A stretch of 64,000 nt of DNA from Kryptolebias marmoratus. Lineage: Eukaryota; Chordata; Actinopteri; Cyprinodontiformes; Rivulidae. The notes below the pieces were generated by a model that worked only from the letters and a program-made list of their open reading frames with translations, had not been told where the DNA came from and did not search any database. Below are positions 12,501-24,930 of the stretch, one piece after another. A program made the translations under genes and the position numbers. Numbering within the stretch: the stretch's first letter is position 1; each line of letters opens with the position of its first letter. The stretch is taken from contig NC_051431.1 in the NCBI RefSeq assembly GCF_001649575.2, positions 26,196,848 through 26,260,847 of the forward strand, written 5' to 3'.

Positions 12501-12719
12501 CTGCATCTGTTGCATTCAAAATGTCTGGGGCCTAATGATCACAAAACCTTGGACTCAGTCGGCAGTGCAGCACAGGATGTGATCTAATTGATGATAGGTT
12601 ATTATATAATAGTCTAGCCCTTCAAGAGGAGATGAGCTGGAGGTGCTATGACCTAAAGTGGAAATGCAGGAACACTATGCGTGTGGAACAACAGAAACAC
12701 AGCCTAAAAGAGACTGGTT

Positions 12720-12925
12720 TGTTTTCTTGTCCTCTGCTCATGTGGGAGGGTAGTTTGCTGGGCGTTAGGATGTTGGTGGAGGTAGTCATCCCTTGTTGTG
12801 TTTACTTGGTAACAGGCCAGTCTGTTTGTTTACCCCAGCTGAAATGTCATGAAGCAGCCGGCCCTTTGATCCAGCATTAATGTCACCACAATATGTGTCA
12901 TTATCTGGGAGCTGGGCACCACTTC
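12720..12925. promoter_or_regulatory. candidate conserved non-coding island
   Basis: A unique block with GTTTACTTGGTAACAGG, GTTTGTTTACCCCAGCTG (forkhead-like TGTTTAC), CCTTTGATCC (TCF/LEF) and CCAGCATTAATGTCACC within 200 bp. No exon features. Regulatory status is inferred only from motif density and lack of repeats. Confidence 0.3.
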
Positions 12926-15769
12926 ATACACTGGAAAAAGAGGTGTGAGTAAGATGTTTGGTTAATATTTTGAATGAGCAAGGAAAGCACTGCACGCCAT
13001 TAGAGGACTGCGATAAAGTAAAAAGTGGAAGAAACAACAGAGAAAAGAAGCTGTTGGCAACCGTCTGGTTCTGCAAGCATTTTTAAAGTTTTGTCTTCAA
13101 ACAGTAGAAAAAAAAAGAAATCCCTTCCATAGGGAAATGTAGAGTAATGATGTTCCCCAAAATATTTTAACCCAAGAGCCACAAAATGTGCAACATCTAA
13201 AAAACAGAAATTGAGCATCTTCTTACAATTTCCACAAAAACTCTTGGCACAATAACATATTTTTTCCAAGTTTATATTAGGATCAGAAACTCTACAAATG
13301 TCTTTGTCAGTGACTGCTTGTCCATTTTGGTTTCAGCTGTCCACCCCCTCAGCTTTTAAATTAATCAGTATAATAGTGCGTGTGTCAAGCGAGCATCACT
13401 GCAAAACAAAAACTTATTTTAAATGCAAACTGAACATTTGTTGCTGTCATTAGCCGAGAACAGCCTCCCAGCTGAAAAAAAAAGAAATTAAAAAAAAAAA
13501 ATCTGAATGCTTCTCATAATACTCCCTTCATGTCCTACAAGTTACAAACAAAACATTCCAGTAAATATTTCCTGTTACAGTGCTTCTTGCAAATCTGAAG
13601 AAAGTTACTTATTGACGAAATTAGACACTCTCTTACTTTAGTGGCTTCTTAAGCATCAACATGTCATCACTACTTCATATCCATCTTAAAGATTTGGTTC
13701 TAAAGAGATCCATGTTTAATACTGCTTGTTGTCTATGTGTTCAAGACTGAAAATCAGCATCAGCAATGGCAGTTTTGCATAAGATAATAATATCCCTGCA
13801 AAGATGAGGTCAAATACAAGTTGCCATTAAGTGCCAACCTGGAATCAGATTAGAAGCTCCTTTGATCTTAATCTTGAAGCTGAAGGAAATGAGGAAAAGC
13901 TGATCCAGTGTCAGTGGTTTTTAGGCACCCTTTGATGTCAAAACGGGACAGACGCTGCTGTATGAAAAGTAACCTAATGAGAAGCACTGTTACAAGTTCC
14001 CATGATGTAATTTGCTTTCTCACAGTAATCACTGCACACAGCAGCCTCTGGAATATCTCTGTCAGTGTGTTGTGAAAGCAAAAAGTGCTCCGACTTGTCG
14101 TGATCGCTGGAACGTGTAGAATTCAAATATTAGGGAGGCCTTGGTGTGTTAAGGTCAGGAATTAGTGTCTGAATATGGAATAAAGGCCTGAGAGGAAAAA
14201 AGAGGAAATAAAAGTGGCTGTGCAGAGGGCTAAAATAACATTCTGACTACACAGTCTCAGCTCCATCTGCTTTTGATTACTCACTATCCTTGAGATAGAA
14301 GCGGGAGGGGGAGCATACAACAGGAATTCATGTCAGGACTGGGTTACATGACTGACGAAGGTTGGGAAAAAAAAACTTGTTTTATTTGCTTTGTTACCTG
14401 GGGCCTGTATTTCCTTCTCTGTAGGAAGATGTGTGTTCAAACCTTTGCAATGTTTTGTACAAATGAGATAGTGTGACTATATATATCCCTCAAACACAAC
14501 TTTAGTTTCTATTTGGCCAAATGAACAGACAAAACATCATGCTGGGTCAGTATGTCTGAACTTGTTATCAAACCCACCTAGGCCAGCAGACTAACATGTC
14601 TTGCATTGACTCAGTAATTGTCATTTATTTACTAATTAGTATCAGAGACTTGCCACCACAGCACAGATAGGGCACAGGGTAAGTGTGGATCATGTTACAC
14701 TTGAGTACGCTAACAAGTTAAACTAATGCATAGTACGTTTCTAGATGATTAGAAGTAGCTGTTCAAATTAAATAACAAAAAAAGCCTTTGTAATAAAATA
14801 TTTCTGGACATAATGCAGTGCAGTATTGTAATACCGTGCTATATATGTGCCTGTGTCTTGATACCAGTGCAACATGGTGATTTAGCAGTAGCCTGCAGAG
14901 AATAAACAACATTGAAAGTTGTACTATGACATGAAACATTGTTTTAGGTTTAAGGTTTAAATATTTTTAAGTGGTGAGTTCAAAGTTCACATGCACTCAA
15001 AAGTCATCTGTGTTAAATTCAAAGCAATGAACAAGCCTATTTCCTTTCACCAAGTGATGTTTAAAGAGACTGAATTTGTGACTCAAGCCTGACTCAAGTC
15101 CAAATTATGTAACTCACACACTCTTCTGTTGAAGAAGTGCTTTTAGTTTGGGTGCTTAAGGTCACTGAGATTATTTTGCCTGAAATAAAAACTCTGAATG
15201 ATTCCTCTTCCAGTACTGTATGTACAGTAATATTATATCAAGCCAGCCAGACATTTACAGTGTGTTTTTTTCCCTTGTTGCTTTTTGTAGTTTCAATTAG
15301 CTCCAATTCCTAGCTCAATGTGTTTCCAGGAATAAATCAATGCAAAATGGAGCAAGTGTAAATGTGTCAGCAAAGAAAATCACACATTAGAAAGAGGCAG
15401 AGACGGATGTCATGTCAATGTACCCAAGGCTCTCACCAGTCAGTGAGTAAAGCACAAACACACACACATGCTCACACGCTGCATGAGTCACAGTGACAGA
15501 GGCGTGAGAGTCACACAATGCTCTGACAGCATTTGGGTTAGTAATCTGTCAAATACACACACACACCGATGAGAGGAGTGGACTAACATCTGAGTCCTCA
15601 GCAGTGACCCATGTCTCTTTTCAGCCTTTCCTTTCACATTAGCTCTCTTTGTTGCTTCCAAACACACATCGATGTACAGATTTGCCTGCCAACAACAGTG
15701 AAGCTTTACAGCACTAATCCAACACTTTGTGGCTTGGAAGGTCTATCAGCTCAAGGTGTTTAAAGAAAA
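12926..15769. other. intronic stretch, no gene seen
   Basis: AT-rich. The part at about 14140-14350 (AAGGCCTGAGAGG through GGGAGCATACAACAGG) is less repetitive and could be another small conserved element. CA-rich tracts lie near 15455-15475 and 15555-15566. No gene was recognised. Confidence 0.5.
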
Positions 15770-16060
15770 GAAGGTTGGGGGGCAACTGCTTGGAATGACC
15801 GATTCCCTCAAGATCTGAAATGGGTGCGGGATACTATCAACAACCTCTGCCCTGATGACCTTAACCTGTGAGATAGTGTGAAGAGCTCAATCACATCAGA
15901 GATGTAAGAAAGAGCTTGACTATGCAAAGCTCTAGAATTTTAAAGAATATTCTAAAATAAACTGGGAGTCATCGAAGGGAAGTTAAATCAAGAATGATGT
16001 GTGCTTGTTTGAGTTAATAGTCTTACAGCCGAGTTCTGAACAACCTGAAGGCAGTCACTG
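15770..16060. repeat. possible dispersed repeat fragment
   Basis: The words AAACTGGGAGTCATCGAAGG and CAGCCGAGTTCTGAACAACC resemble a dispersed fish repeat in which 'gggagccagtgaaggg' and 'gcgttctggacaac' occur in the same order. It is quoted from memory, and I cannot assign a class or exact limits. Confidence 0.3.
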
Positions 16061-16835
16061 ACTTAAATTAGCAAAACAGAAGCTTCATGTAGACTAAATG
16101 ACCAGATGTGTGTCTTTATTTGTTTATAACTATGACACATTAAGAATAATACATTTTACTAACTGACTTACAGCCTTTTAAAGACCACTGCTGCTCCACC
16201 ATTCTCACTTGTTAATTTTGAACAATGCCTTTCTGAACAAAACCACAAATGCGTTGCCTAGTATGCTTTTCAATACCAATATATTCTTTGAATTATTTTA
16301 GTTGCTTCAACTTTTTATACTGAAATCCAGTCAGAAGGAAACACATGTTTGGCTTTACTAAATACAGTCCATAATAATACATGTTGTGATGCAAGAATAA
16401 TGTAGCTGGTTAAATTCACACAAGGACTTCTAATGATTGCAATTATGAAATAAATACTCAATAGAAAACATTTTGTCCTATGCCTGATGAATTGACAGGG
16501 TGGGATTAAAATTGGTGCCGAGTGTTTTTGAATGTTGTATCTCACCTGATTAACGACATCTGTTCAGCACTGCTGAGCAAAATAACATGTTAAAGTAAAT
16601 AAACTATCATTTCAGTTATGCAGAAATGGAGGAGTTGAGCATGTGTTTGTGTGTGTAAAGTGGCATTTGTCTAATGTAGCAGTGAATGTGCCCCTCATTA
16701 GCAGCTCTCTAACAGTGATGTGGGGTGACGAGAACCCAGATGACTAGCTCCTGGACTGGTGCCCTGATGGGGAATTTGTGTGTAGAGTTTTAGATGCTCT
16801 CATACTGTGTGTGAGTGTGTATGTGTGGGAGGGGT

Positions 16836-16840
<5 letters not shown>

Positions 16841-16870
<30 letters not shown>
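16841..16870. repeat. (TG)15 microsatellite
   Basis: Pure TG run followed by CGTGCATGTG. Other TG-rich tracts lie nearby at about 16798-16828 and 17010-17022. Confidence 0.95.
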
Positions 16871-16874
<4 letters not shown>

Positions 16875-19800
16875 CATGTGTGAGATCTGACACAGAATGT
16901 GGGTCAAATGAGGGTTTGGGAGCATGGAGGCACATCTGCTACAGAAAAGTGGCTTTTTAGGCTAACACCATTAACACAATGGTGGCTGCTGGACAAAAAT
17001 GTATTTTGTGTGAGTATGTGTGTCTTTATGAAGGTATTAGTCATGCTCCATATGTTTTCTAGTGGGGGATAGTGAATGGGTAGTGCGTGTGTGCATGTGC
17101 ATGGTGTGTCAGACTCTGTGTCTAGTTGGGGTGTGAGGTGGAGCGACCGACTGACCCCATAGACTGGCTTTTTATACTTCAGAAATGTGACTGACATCGA
17201 CACAAACACAGGCTGAGAATAATGGTTGATGTGATTGTTAAGACACAGCCAGAAGACTGAGCAGTCTAGTCACACACATGCAAGGTCAGTGAGGTTTGGT
17301 CATAAAGAGGTCAGTTTGCCTTTTGCCTGCCCCGCTGCATGATAAGAAATTACTGTACGTACATAAGGACACTCAGCACTGTTAATGGCAAACATTTATG
17401 CTAAAATGCTAAAAACTGTTAGCATTTACAGTTGTTTTATCTTTTGCATGGTCATTATAGCAAGAGTGAAAATTTAAGATTGTGTTTGCATTCTTAAAAA
17501 ACACAACTACGAGTGATGATAAGGAAAGTTTTATATTTTTATTATTATTATTATTTTTTTATGAAGCCATTTATAAAAGATCAAAAATGACAAGTAAGAG
17601 TACTTTTGTGATAGTATGCACCATTAGCATTCATACACAGTCTCATTTTCTACAGCTGACACCAGGAACTAGGGGCAAACATAAATTAGCACCTTTATCT
17701 AACTCGCCACTGGTTAGTAGAGAATACTGAAAACATAGCACCCCTAATTGAGTACACTCAGGGGTGCCAGGACATTTGGAGTGCAAGGTGTGAAAATTCC
17801 AACAAACACTGAAAAAAGCACAGAGTCAAGTTTAACAACATTGTGCTTCTCACAAAATAACTGCCTTTTAATTGGCTAAGTATACTCAAATGTAAATATT
17901 GTCAATTAGCTAATTTGTCTACCATACTTGGCCAAGTCACCTCATAGACAATGGTAACAATCCCTTTTTGTTAAAAAACAACAACAATGTATGTATGTGT
18001 TTATGTACATTGTCTAGCCTCAAAACCCCAAATGTACAGAATTGACCTAATCTTCACATAAACTGTTAATCATTCAAAGTAGTAGTAGTAGTTTAATCAT
18101 ATTTCAACATGCTGAACACTTACATCAAATTTCAACTATTATAGACTTTTTACATCTCTTGCCGCTAAAGTGTAACATACTCATGAGCTAGATTTGTCAG
18201 GGTTATCTAAGTGGTATTATAAGAGCTTCTGGTGTAGCTGGAGGAAGAAAAGCAACTGAGGAAACAATGAGAGAGAAAAAGAAAGAGATGGCTTCAGCTA
18301 AAAGGCCCTCACTGCCTGGAGGCACTTCATACACTCTAATGATCGCCAGCAGTGTGTGTGTGTGTGTGGTCGCACTGCAACAAACAGTCCTAAGATGAGA
18401 GTGTAAAAATAAAGAAGTATCTTGGAAAATACATGTCTTTTATATTTTTATTTTATGAGATTATATTCAGTCTATGTCTGATTCAGGTGATGGGAAATCC
18501 TCGATTGACACACATAGGCCATGACACACACTCGCAAAGTCTTGACGCTAGCACTTACGCAGGGCCAGTTTACACACACATACATGCTAGCACACAGTTA
18601 TATAGATGTGGATTAGCAGGCAATGGAGAGTGAGTGTCTACTGAGGTGACACACCATCCCATCGAGCTGCCAACACTGTGCAGACTAGCTGCTACACACA
18701 CACAGACAAAATGTGTACACAGGGCAACTGCACAAATCTACAAATGGGGACATTCACACATGCTCTCGTTGGCCTACACACACAGGTGAGCAGGGTGTGA
18801 AAAGCCTAACACACATGAATTTACAAAACCACTTAAAAGAGACAGACTGGAAGCACAGAGAGAAGAGGAATCAAATAAATTGCATTAAAAGTGCATGAAC
18901 AAGGTGTGGGCATACAAACACTTGCAGTTGGTCACACAGAGACACACACACATACCTAAGTGAGCATGAGTGAAGGCGACAGAGCGTTCACAAGAAGTTG
19001 AGCTGGTCCTGGATATGCCAGAGCCAGCAGCTGAACACTAGCCTGGATATGAAGGTGTCAAACTAGCTTGGATATAGAGATAATGTGAAGCTGCTAGACT
19101 GGCGCACCTGGGGCTCACACACACACACAAACGTATTAGTGTGTTCACGAGCTTTACGATACCTGTATTATCACATGTCAAAAGGAGTATAAAGACATGC
19201 ATAAACATGAGCACAAAATGCAAACATATTCCATCTTTGTAAACACACAGAAAGGCCTGCATGTTCAAGGATTTAAAACATATATATTAGTTTGCACACA
19301 ATATTTTCATGTAGGTTAAAGAGAAAATGTGTGGATAAAGAACAGGAATCCCTGAAGAGGAGACAGCAGAACACATGCACCACGTAAATAGTCACACACT
19401 CATCAGGACACAATTTGAGCTACGCTTCACAGCCAATAACCATCAGTTAAGCTTTTTCTTGCTCTGCACCAGGGCACTTCCAGTCTAACAAATTAACTTG
19501 CACTTGGCTCTGCTTCTCATGGTGATGAGCTAAATAGAGCATAAAAATCTGCACATACAACTACAGGTATGCGCAACACAAGGCGTGTGAGCTGAATGTT
19601 AGCACAAACACATGTGTCTCCAAAGCCCAGTGGGATCTGGCCATGTCCTCTCGTTGCCCTCAACTAAGGCACACCACAGCTCTGCCTGACTTCAAATTCA
19701 CTCACCTAGTTAGCCACATTTTATACAGTGTATCTGTTGTTTTATTTCAATTAAAGAACTGATAATGACACTTTATCAAAACATCTAGTTTAAAGTTTTA

Positions 19801-20189
19801 TAAGCAACCTGTACAGGCTGCCCTGTTCACTAAACACTAAAATGCAGGGACTTAGCACAAAGTAGTTCCTGTACTAGTCCTAAATGCTGTAAAGTTAAAG
19901 TCACTGAACAAGCTATAGAAGGACTTGATCAATCATTAGAATTTGCCTTGTAAAACAACAACTCAAGTAATTGTATGAAACATTGGCAGAGGAGTGAGGT
20001 GACACATATACTCAACATCAAAAGGAATTGTCTGATCTGGACATTATTTGGTCCACTAGCAGAACTGTGAAGAGTATGTAAATGGTTCAATTTGCAAGAA
20101 GCTGGCAAGTCTACAACAGATACCAGTGGTGGTATCATGAGTGGGATAATAGCCTTTTAAGACAGTTGTCAGAACATCCAACAGTTAGT
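16875..20189. other. intronic stretch, no gene seen
   Basis: Contains (TTA)n at about 17536-17560, (AGT)n at about 18080-18091, (TG)n at about 18353-18367 and CA-rich tracts around 18690 and 19116. The segment 18990-19110 repeats the word CTGGATATG/CTTGGATATAG three times. No gene was recognised. Confidence 0.5.
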
Positions 20190-21250
20190 CAAAACTAAGT
20201 TTTTTGAGTGAAGATCAGCAGACGCAGAGGATGCCTCGTAGAAGCACTAGACAGCATTACCCGTACTTGATGGAGTTTGGTAGGGATTGCATTGTGTGTT
20301 TGTGTCCAGTGGTCATATGGTGCAATATGTGGTCATATATGTCACATCATGATATGAAGGGTATGATGTCATATTGGCTTGATGTTAGAACTACTGAGTA
20401 CATGAGGGCACACACACTGTAAAGGTTCCAGGTACCCAAGACAGACCAAGGATCGTTGTATTGTGTGCAAAACCTTACAAAACCCCATGACATCTGCTCC
20501 TGCCATATGAGCATCGGGATTGGACTCTTTACAACATCCTGTGTCATTCTATACCATGTCTCAACAACTGGCATTAGCGAAATTAGGGATTCATCATTTC
20601 ATGCACAGACTGCATTAGCTCCAGAACAGAGATGGAAGCTATTTGAGTGGTGCGTAAACTAGGAGGCATGGGATGATGATGAGTGGAGTTACATCATGTT
20701 CTGTGATGGATTGCCACAAATGTTGATTGTGTGAGTGTATGGTCAAGCCACGAGGAGAGGACCAAATTCTGCCAATGTTGTGCAGAGAGACATCAGCATT
20801 ACTTGTGGCATCATGAGGAGCCATAGGGTCTAACTTCAGGTCACCTCTGGTCATGATGCAGGGGCTCCTGACAGCACAGCACTACATCAGTGACTTCCTG
20901 TGTCCACATGTCTTACCCACATGTCTTACCCCTCCTAAGACAGCACCGTGATACACCCTTGTCTTTCATTAAGACAACACCCGTTCACAAACAGGACATC
21001 TGTCTATGGGGTGCCTGTGTCATGTTGAAATCCTCCAGTGTCCATCCAGGTTCTCTAATCAGACAAGTGTGGGATTAGATGGGAACACAACTCTGACCCA
21101 GTGGTGATCTGCCAGATCTCAAGGACCAGTTACAACAGCTGCTGGCTAACTTTCTGTGCAAGAGGATACAACAGATGCATGGCTTCATTCTGAACTAAAC
21201 CATCGATTTTATCCAGGTGCGAGGGGGGCACGCCTTACTGACATAAGACC
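20190..21250 (+). mobile_element. degenerate Tc1-like transposase relic
   Basis: Readings on the + strand, with many frameshifts, follow a Tc1-like transposase in order. Near 20640-20710, WRLFEW-like and GVTSCSVMD-type words correspond to the 'W..VMFSDES' region. Near 20965-21010, DNTRSQTGHLSMGCL corresponds to the second catalytic-Asp block. Near 21118-21170, DLKDQLQQLLANFLCKRIQQ corresponds to the C-terminal helix, and the final GGxxxY-like end lies near 21225. The third catalytic block (SPDLNPIE type) is wrecked. Several stop codons and indels show long decay. Terminal repeats were not identified, so the limits are approximate. Confidence 0.65.
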
Positions 21251-22029
21251 AGAGGTGAGCTTGTACTGCAAACTAGATTAACCATTTGATCTGATACAGT
21301 ATTCACTGAAAAGTAGTCACCTGTCAACATGTGCAGTTTCATTTCCACCACTCCCTTTGGGTGCTTAACTGTTCATCAAAACCTTTGAAAGGAAAAGCAA
21401 AATGACCTAAAATAAAATGGTAAATATCATCCATAAAAAAATCTATTGCTTGATGAACTCCAATCTTCAATGGCTGATAGTTTGGTCTAATCGCCAAACC
21501 ATAAGTGACAGTTGACCTTAAATAAAATAAGTAAAAATCCTTAAACATCTGTCTGCAGAATATAGCCAAAAGCTAGTGTCTGATGCTCAAATAAAGGGCA
21601 TTTATTTTGATGTTTTCAACAAAGACTTATTCAGTTACCACTGCAGTAACTGGATGTTTTATTACATAAAAAGTGACCAAAACCATAAATTTATCATGTT
21701 TTTGAATTATGCAAAAAATGTACTGATTACCCTTCTCTGAGATTTACTAGTGACCTTCATAAAATGCTTCAAGCCATAACTGCCTTCTTTCTGTCTGAGT
21801 GTGATTTACAAAAGGACAAAAACTCCATATGGTGTTGAAGTCAACCCGCTGCTGTTTCGCTTCAGAGTCACCACGTGAGGTAGTAACAGAGCCAAAATGG
21901 TCAATATATGAAGGGCTATTGCAGACCAATAGTGTGTAGTAGTGATGACAAAGAGTCTGTGCAGCCATGGGATTTAAAATGGAGGATGTCAGACACAAAT
22001 TTTATGTTTGATGCCTAAGTCAGGTTTGT
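21251..22029. other. intronic stretch, no gene seen
   Basis: AT-rich unique sequence without a recognised element. Confidence 0.5.
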
Positions 22030-22170
22030 TGAGCTATGCGCCATGTCTCCTAGGTTCTGAAATGCTGGCATTATTTATGAAAGCTCAAATTGTCATGGGA
22101 GGCTTGACTGGGGATTTATGAATGTCCACAGGCAGCATAAAGAGTGGCTAATCTTTGTGGTCATACCACA
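22030..22170. promoter_or_regulatory. candidate conserved non-coding island
   Basis: A compact unique block with ATTATTTATGAAAGCTC, AAATTGTCATGGGAGGC and GGGGATTTATGAATGTCC. The repeated TTTATGA words are Hox/Cdx-like. No coding signal. Inference only. Confidence 0.3.
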
Positions 22171-22559
22171 GACCTGTTTTGTGAAAGGAGATATTATTTA
22201 GAAGATAAAGCACTTCAAAACCATCAAATTCCTGTATGGATGCCACATCTTCAAAGTTTATGTGCAATTGGGGAGTGTCTTTTTGGTAAATCACACCATT
22301 TCTGTTCCTGGAATCTTCATGAAACTACAGACACTCCTCCTCTTCCTCCACCTCTCTTTTTCCTTAGTTGTCTCATCTTCCCTCTAAGCTAAATGATCCT
22401 TTCATTTCCTGATGACCGACAAAGGCCCTTAGGTGTCTACGCATGGGTTTGTGTGCATATATGTGTCAGAGCAGTGCGTATCCTTAGAGATGTGTGAGCA
22501 GCTCAGAAGCCTGAGTTACAAGCAGAGTTCACAGTTTTGTTGATCCCATAAAAAAACAA

Positions 22560-22585
22560 AAGCTCTGACAGAAAAGTCAGAGCTT
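22560..22585 (-). repeat. perfect 10-bp hairpin followed by T run
   Basis: AAGCTCTGAC (22560-22569) pairs with GTCAGAGCTT (22576-22585) across a 6-nt loop. On the minus strand it is followed by TTTGTTTTTTT. It has the same architecture as the hairpin at 676-700. Function unknown. Confidence 0.5.
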
Positions 22586-24208
22586 CACAAGAGTTTGTGG
22601 ATAAGTAGATAAACCTGTTTCAGTGTCTGCAAATTCAATATTTTACATCCTGGTAAGTTACATACTTTTCAAAATAAAATCTGTTTTGAACACATTCCAG
22701 CTTGTGTTCACACCTGCAAATGTATCTACAAACTTCTACACACACACACACACACACGAACAAATCCATGGAGAGCTAACTCCGGAAGACAGAGAGGAAG
22801 TTGTCTAATGGTTGCCAAACGTTTGAGTGGGCCCTGGCTAAACATGTGTTTAAAGCAGACAACATCAGCAATCACCACTTGACCCCTTCACACACACATA
22901 CGGAAACACATCCACCACTCAAGAGATCTTCTTCACCCACACGCATAACACTCACAGAGCTTGACAGTCACATATACACACAAGTTATTAGTTTAGGTCT
23001 TTTAGGTGTACATGTATCTACAATATGTGATTTGTGTATTTGCATGCACACGCACACGTCCGACAAACACACCCACATGCTCAAACTAGATAATATAATC
23101 AAGTCATAGTGCAGCGGCTGCCGACTGCAAAATGCCCACTTCCAGATGTCCTGACGGAGAGACGCCACAAGTTTCCATCGGGAATTGGTCATGGTCCTGA
23201 GGCTGCTGCTGTGTGTGTGTGTGTGTTTGTGGCGCACACACATGCAGACACACACAGCAGATGTAGACATAAACAGACACCCTGACACGAAATGAGCAAA
23301 ACTGGGCCCAGCTGGAGAATGATTCAAAGGCCAAGGGAGGAAGAGGGGAGGATGACGAGGGGAAGACAGAGAGGACAAATTGCTTTTGCTTGCATCTCAA
23401 GACGTGATGTGCGAACGAGCTGTTAAAAGAAAACAAAAGCAGAGTCATGCCTGCTTGTTCCCACGATTTGCACCCTAACCCCACATCCCTCCTTCTCTCC
23501 TCCTCTGCATCAATCCATCATTCACTCTCAACCTTCTTACAGTAAGTGACCTAACACCTACAGCCTCCTGGGTTGAGTTAACGGTGTGGATGAGTTCACA
23601 GGAAAAGTGGGAGTAAAGGCACTAGCTGATCCTACGTTTACATTGTGTGCTAAAACTGAAACTGAGTCAGTGAGGATAGCTGGTGACTGCAATGTAGATG
23701 GGTTCTTTAAATGCCATAGTTTTAATAAACTGGTGGCTATTATTTTAGACAACAGTCAATGTTCATGTTTATGTGTACATTTTATTTTTGTCTTTTTCTT
23801 TTTTTCAGGATGTACTTCATTTAATTATTTTTTTGTTTTTTAATTGTACTTGTTTGCACTTTATTTGGTCAGTCAGAAGATACATTAAGTTAGTTTTTTT
23901 TTTCTCCAAAAAAGAAGATCTGCAAACACCTTAAGAAAACTGCACTGCCTCTTGGAGCTCTTATAGACAAAATTCTCAGAATTGTGTTGATAAATTTCAG
24001 ACAAGGAAATCACATGAATGAAGTTCACCCCCAAATAAAATAAATAAATAAATAAATAAAACTGCCTGCACAAGTGTATCGAGGCTTAATATATCATTGC
24101 TAACAATATATTTAGATATTTCAGTCATTTGATTTACTTAATGAATAATTCAGATTAAGACGTGTTTTATTGTTGAGTCCAAACTAGCTGTATATGAATA
24201 AGTAGGCC
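22586..24208. other. intronic stretch rich in CA/TG repeats, no gene seen
   Basis: Contains (CA)n at about 22740-22757, CA-rich text to 23080, and (TG)n at 23211-23227. Frames of 102-136 codons in both directions here translate these repeats (Thr-His or Cys-Val runs) and are not genes. (AAAT)n lies at about 24033-24060. Confidence 0.55.
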
Positions 24209-24231
24209 ATATATATATATATATATATATA
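24209..24231. repeat. (AT)n microsatellite
   Basis: Uninterrupted AT run of 23 bp. Confidence 0.95.
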
Positions 24232-24369
24232 CTATCTGAACTACGATACCAACTATTTTGAAGAACAACATAATGTTTCTATTTGCCTTGACCCATTGAA
24301 AACAGATAAATTAAACATGAATGGATTAAATATAAATTTTTATTCTTTGTGTGTGTGTATGAAAGTTCT

Positions 24370-24930
24370 CCCTAATGACCCATCTTCCCCACTGTAACCA
24401 GTGCTTCATAACAAGGAAGGCTTAGCTTTTTTGCAAAGAGCTCTCCAAATACCAGCAGCACTGCCAAAGAGGAAACCCGTGTTGTGACAAAGAGGGTAAA
24501 TTCTGCCAGCAGCTGCCCCCTTCCAAAGGCTAATGACGGAAAGAATCTCCTCACTCTGTCACCCACCTTCCCCCTTTTCAGAGGTTAAGAGTAGACGAAT
24601 AATCACTCATTTGCAGGCCAAAAATGTGAGGGAGCCAAGTGTGCTGCATAAACATTTTCCCGGATGTAATTTTCTCTGCTGGTCTTTTGGGTTTTCCCAG
24701 TAGGACAAAGCCCAACGCCCAGGAGGAAATCGTTTAGGCTCCTTAAGTGCCAAATTGTATCCTGGTTTTCCAAAGTTTTCCTGCCTGCTCTGGCTCAGGG
24801 CTTTTCCTGTGGTGAGAATGTGTCATGCACTGCATGCATGTAGGCATGGATGCAAGCCTGCTACAAATGGTGGCTGAATGCTTTCTCTGAGGAGGACTAT
24901 ACCTGTGTCGAAATAAAGCATCAGAGAGCA
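24370..24930. promoter_or_regulatory. candidate conserved non-coding island (about 560 bp)
   Basis: This long unique block stands out from the surrounding AT-rich and simple-repeat DNA. It includes CTAATGACCC, CAAAGGCTAATGACGG, GTGCTGCATAAACATTTTCC, and the inverted word pair CTGCATGCATG/TAGGCATGGATGCA. It has no open splice-flanked coding frame, no transposon protein similarity and no terminal repeats. Such blocks in introns beside developmental genes are often conserved enhancers, but here this is inference. Confidence 0.38.

Noticed and set aside
22968..23484. 126- and 136-codon minus-strand frames
   Set aside because: They are dominated by (CA)n/(TG)n-derived Cys-Val and Thr-His runs.
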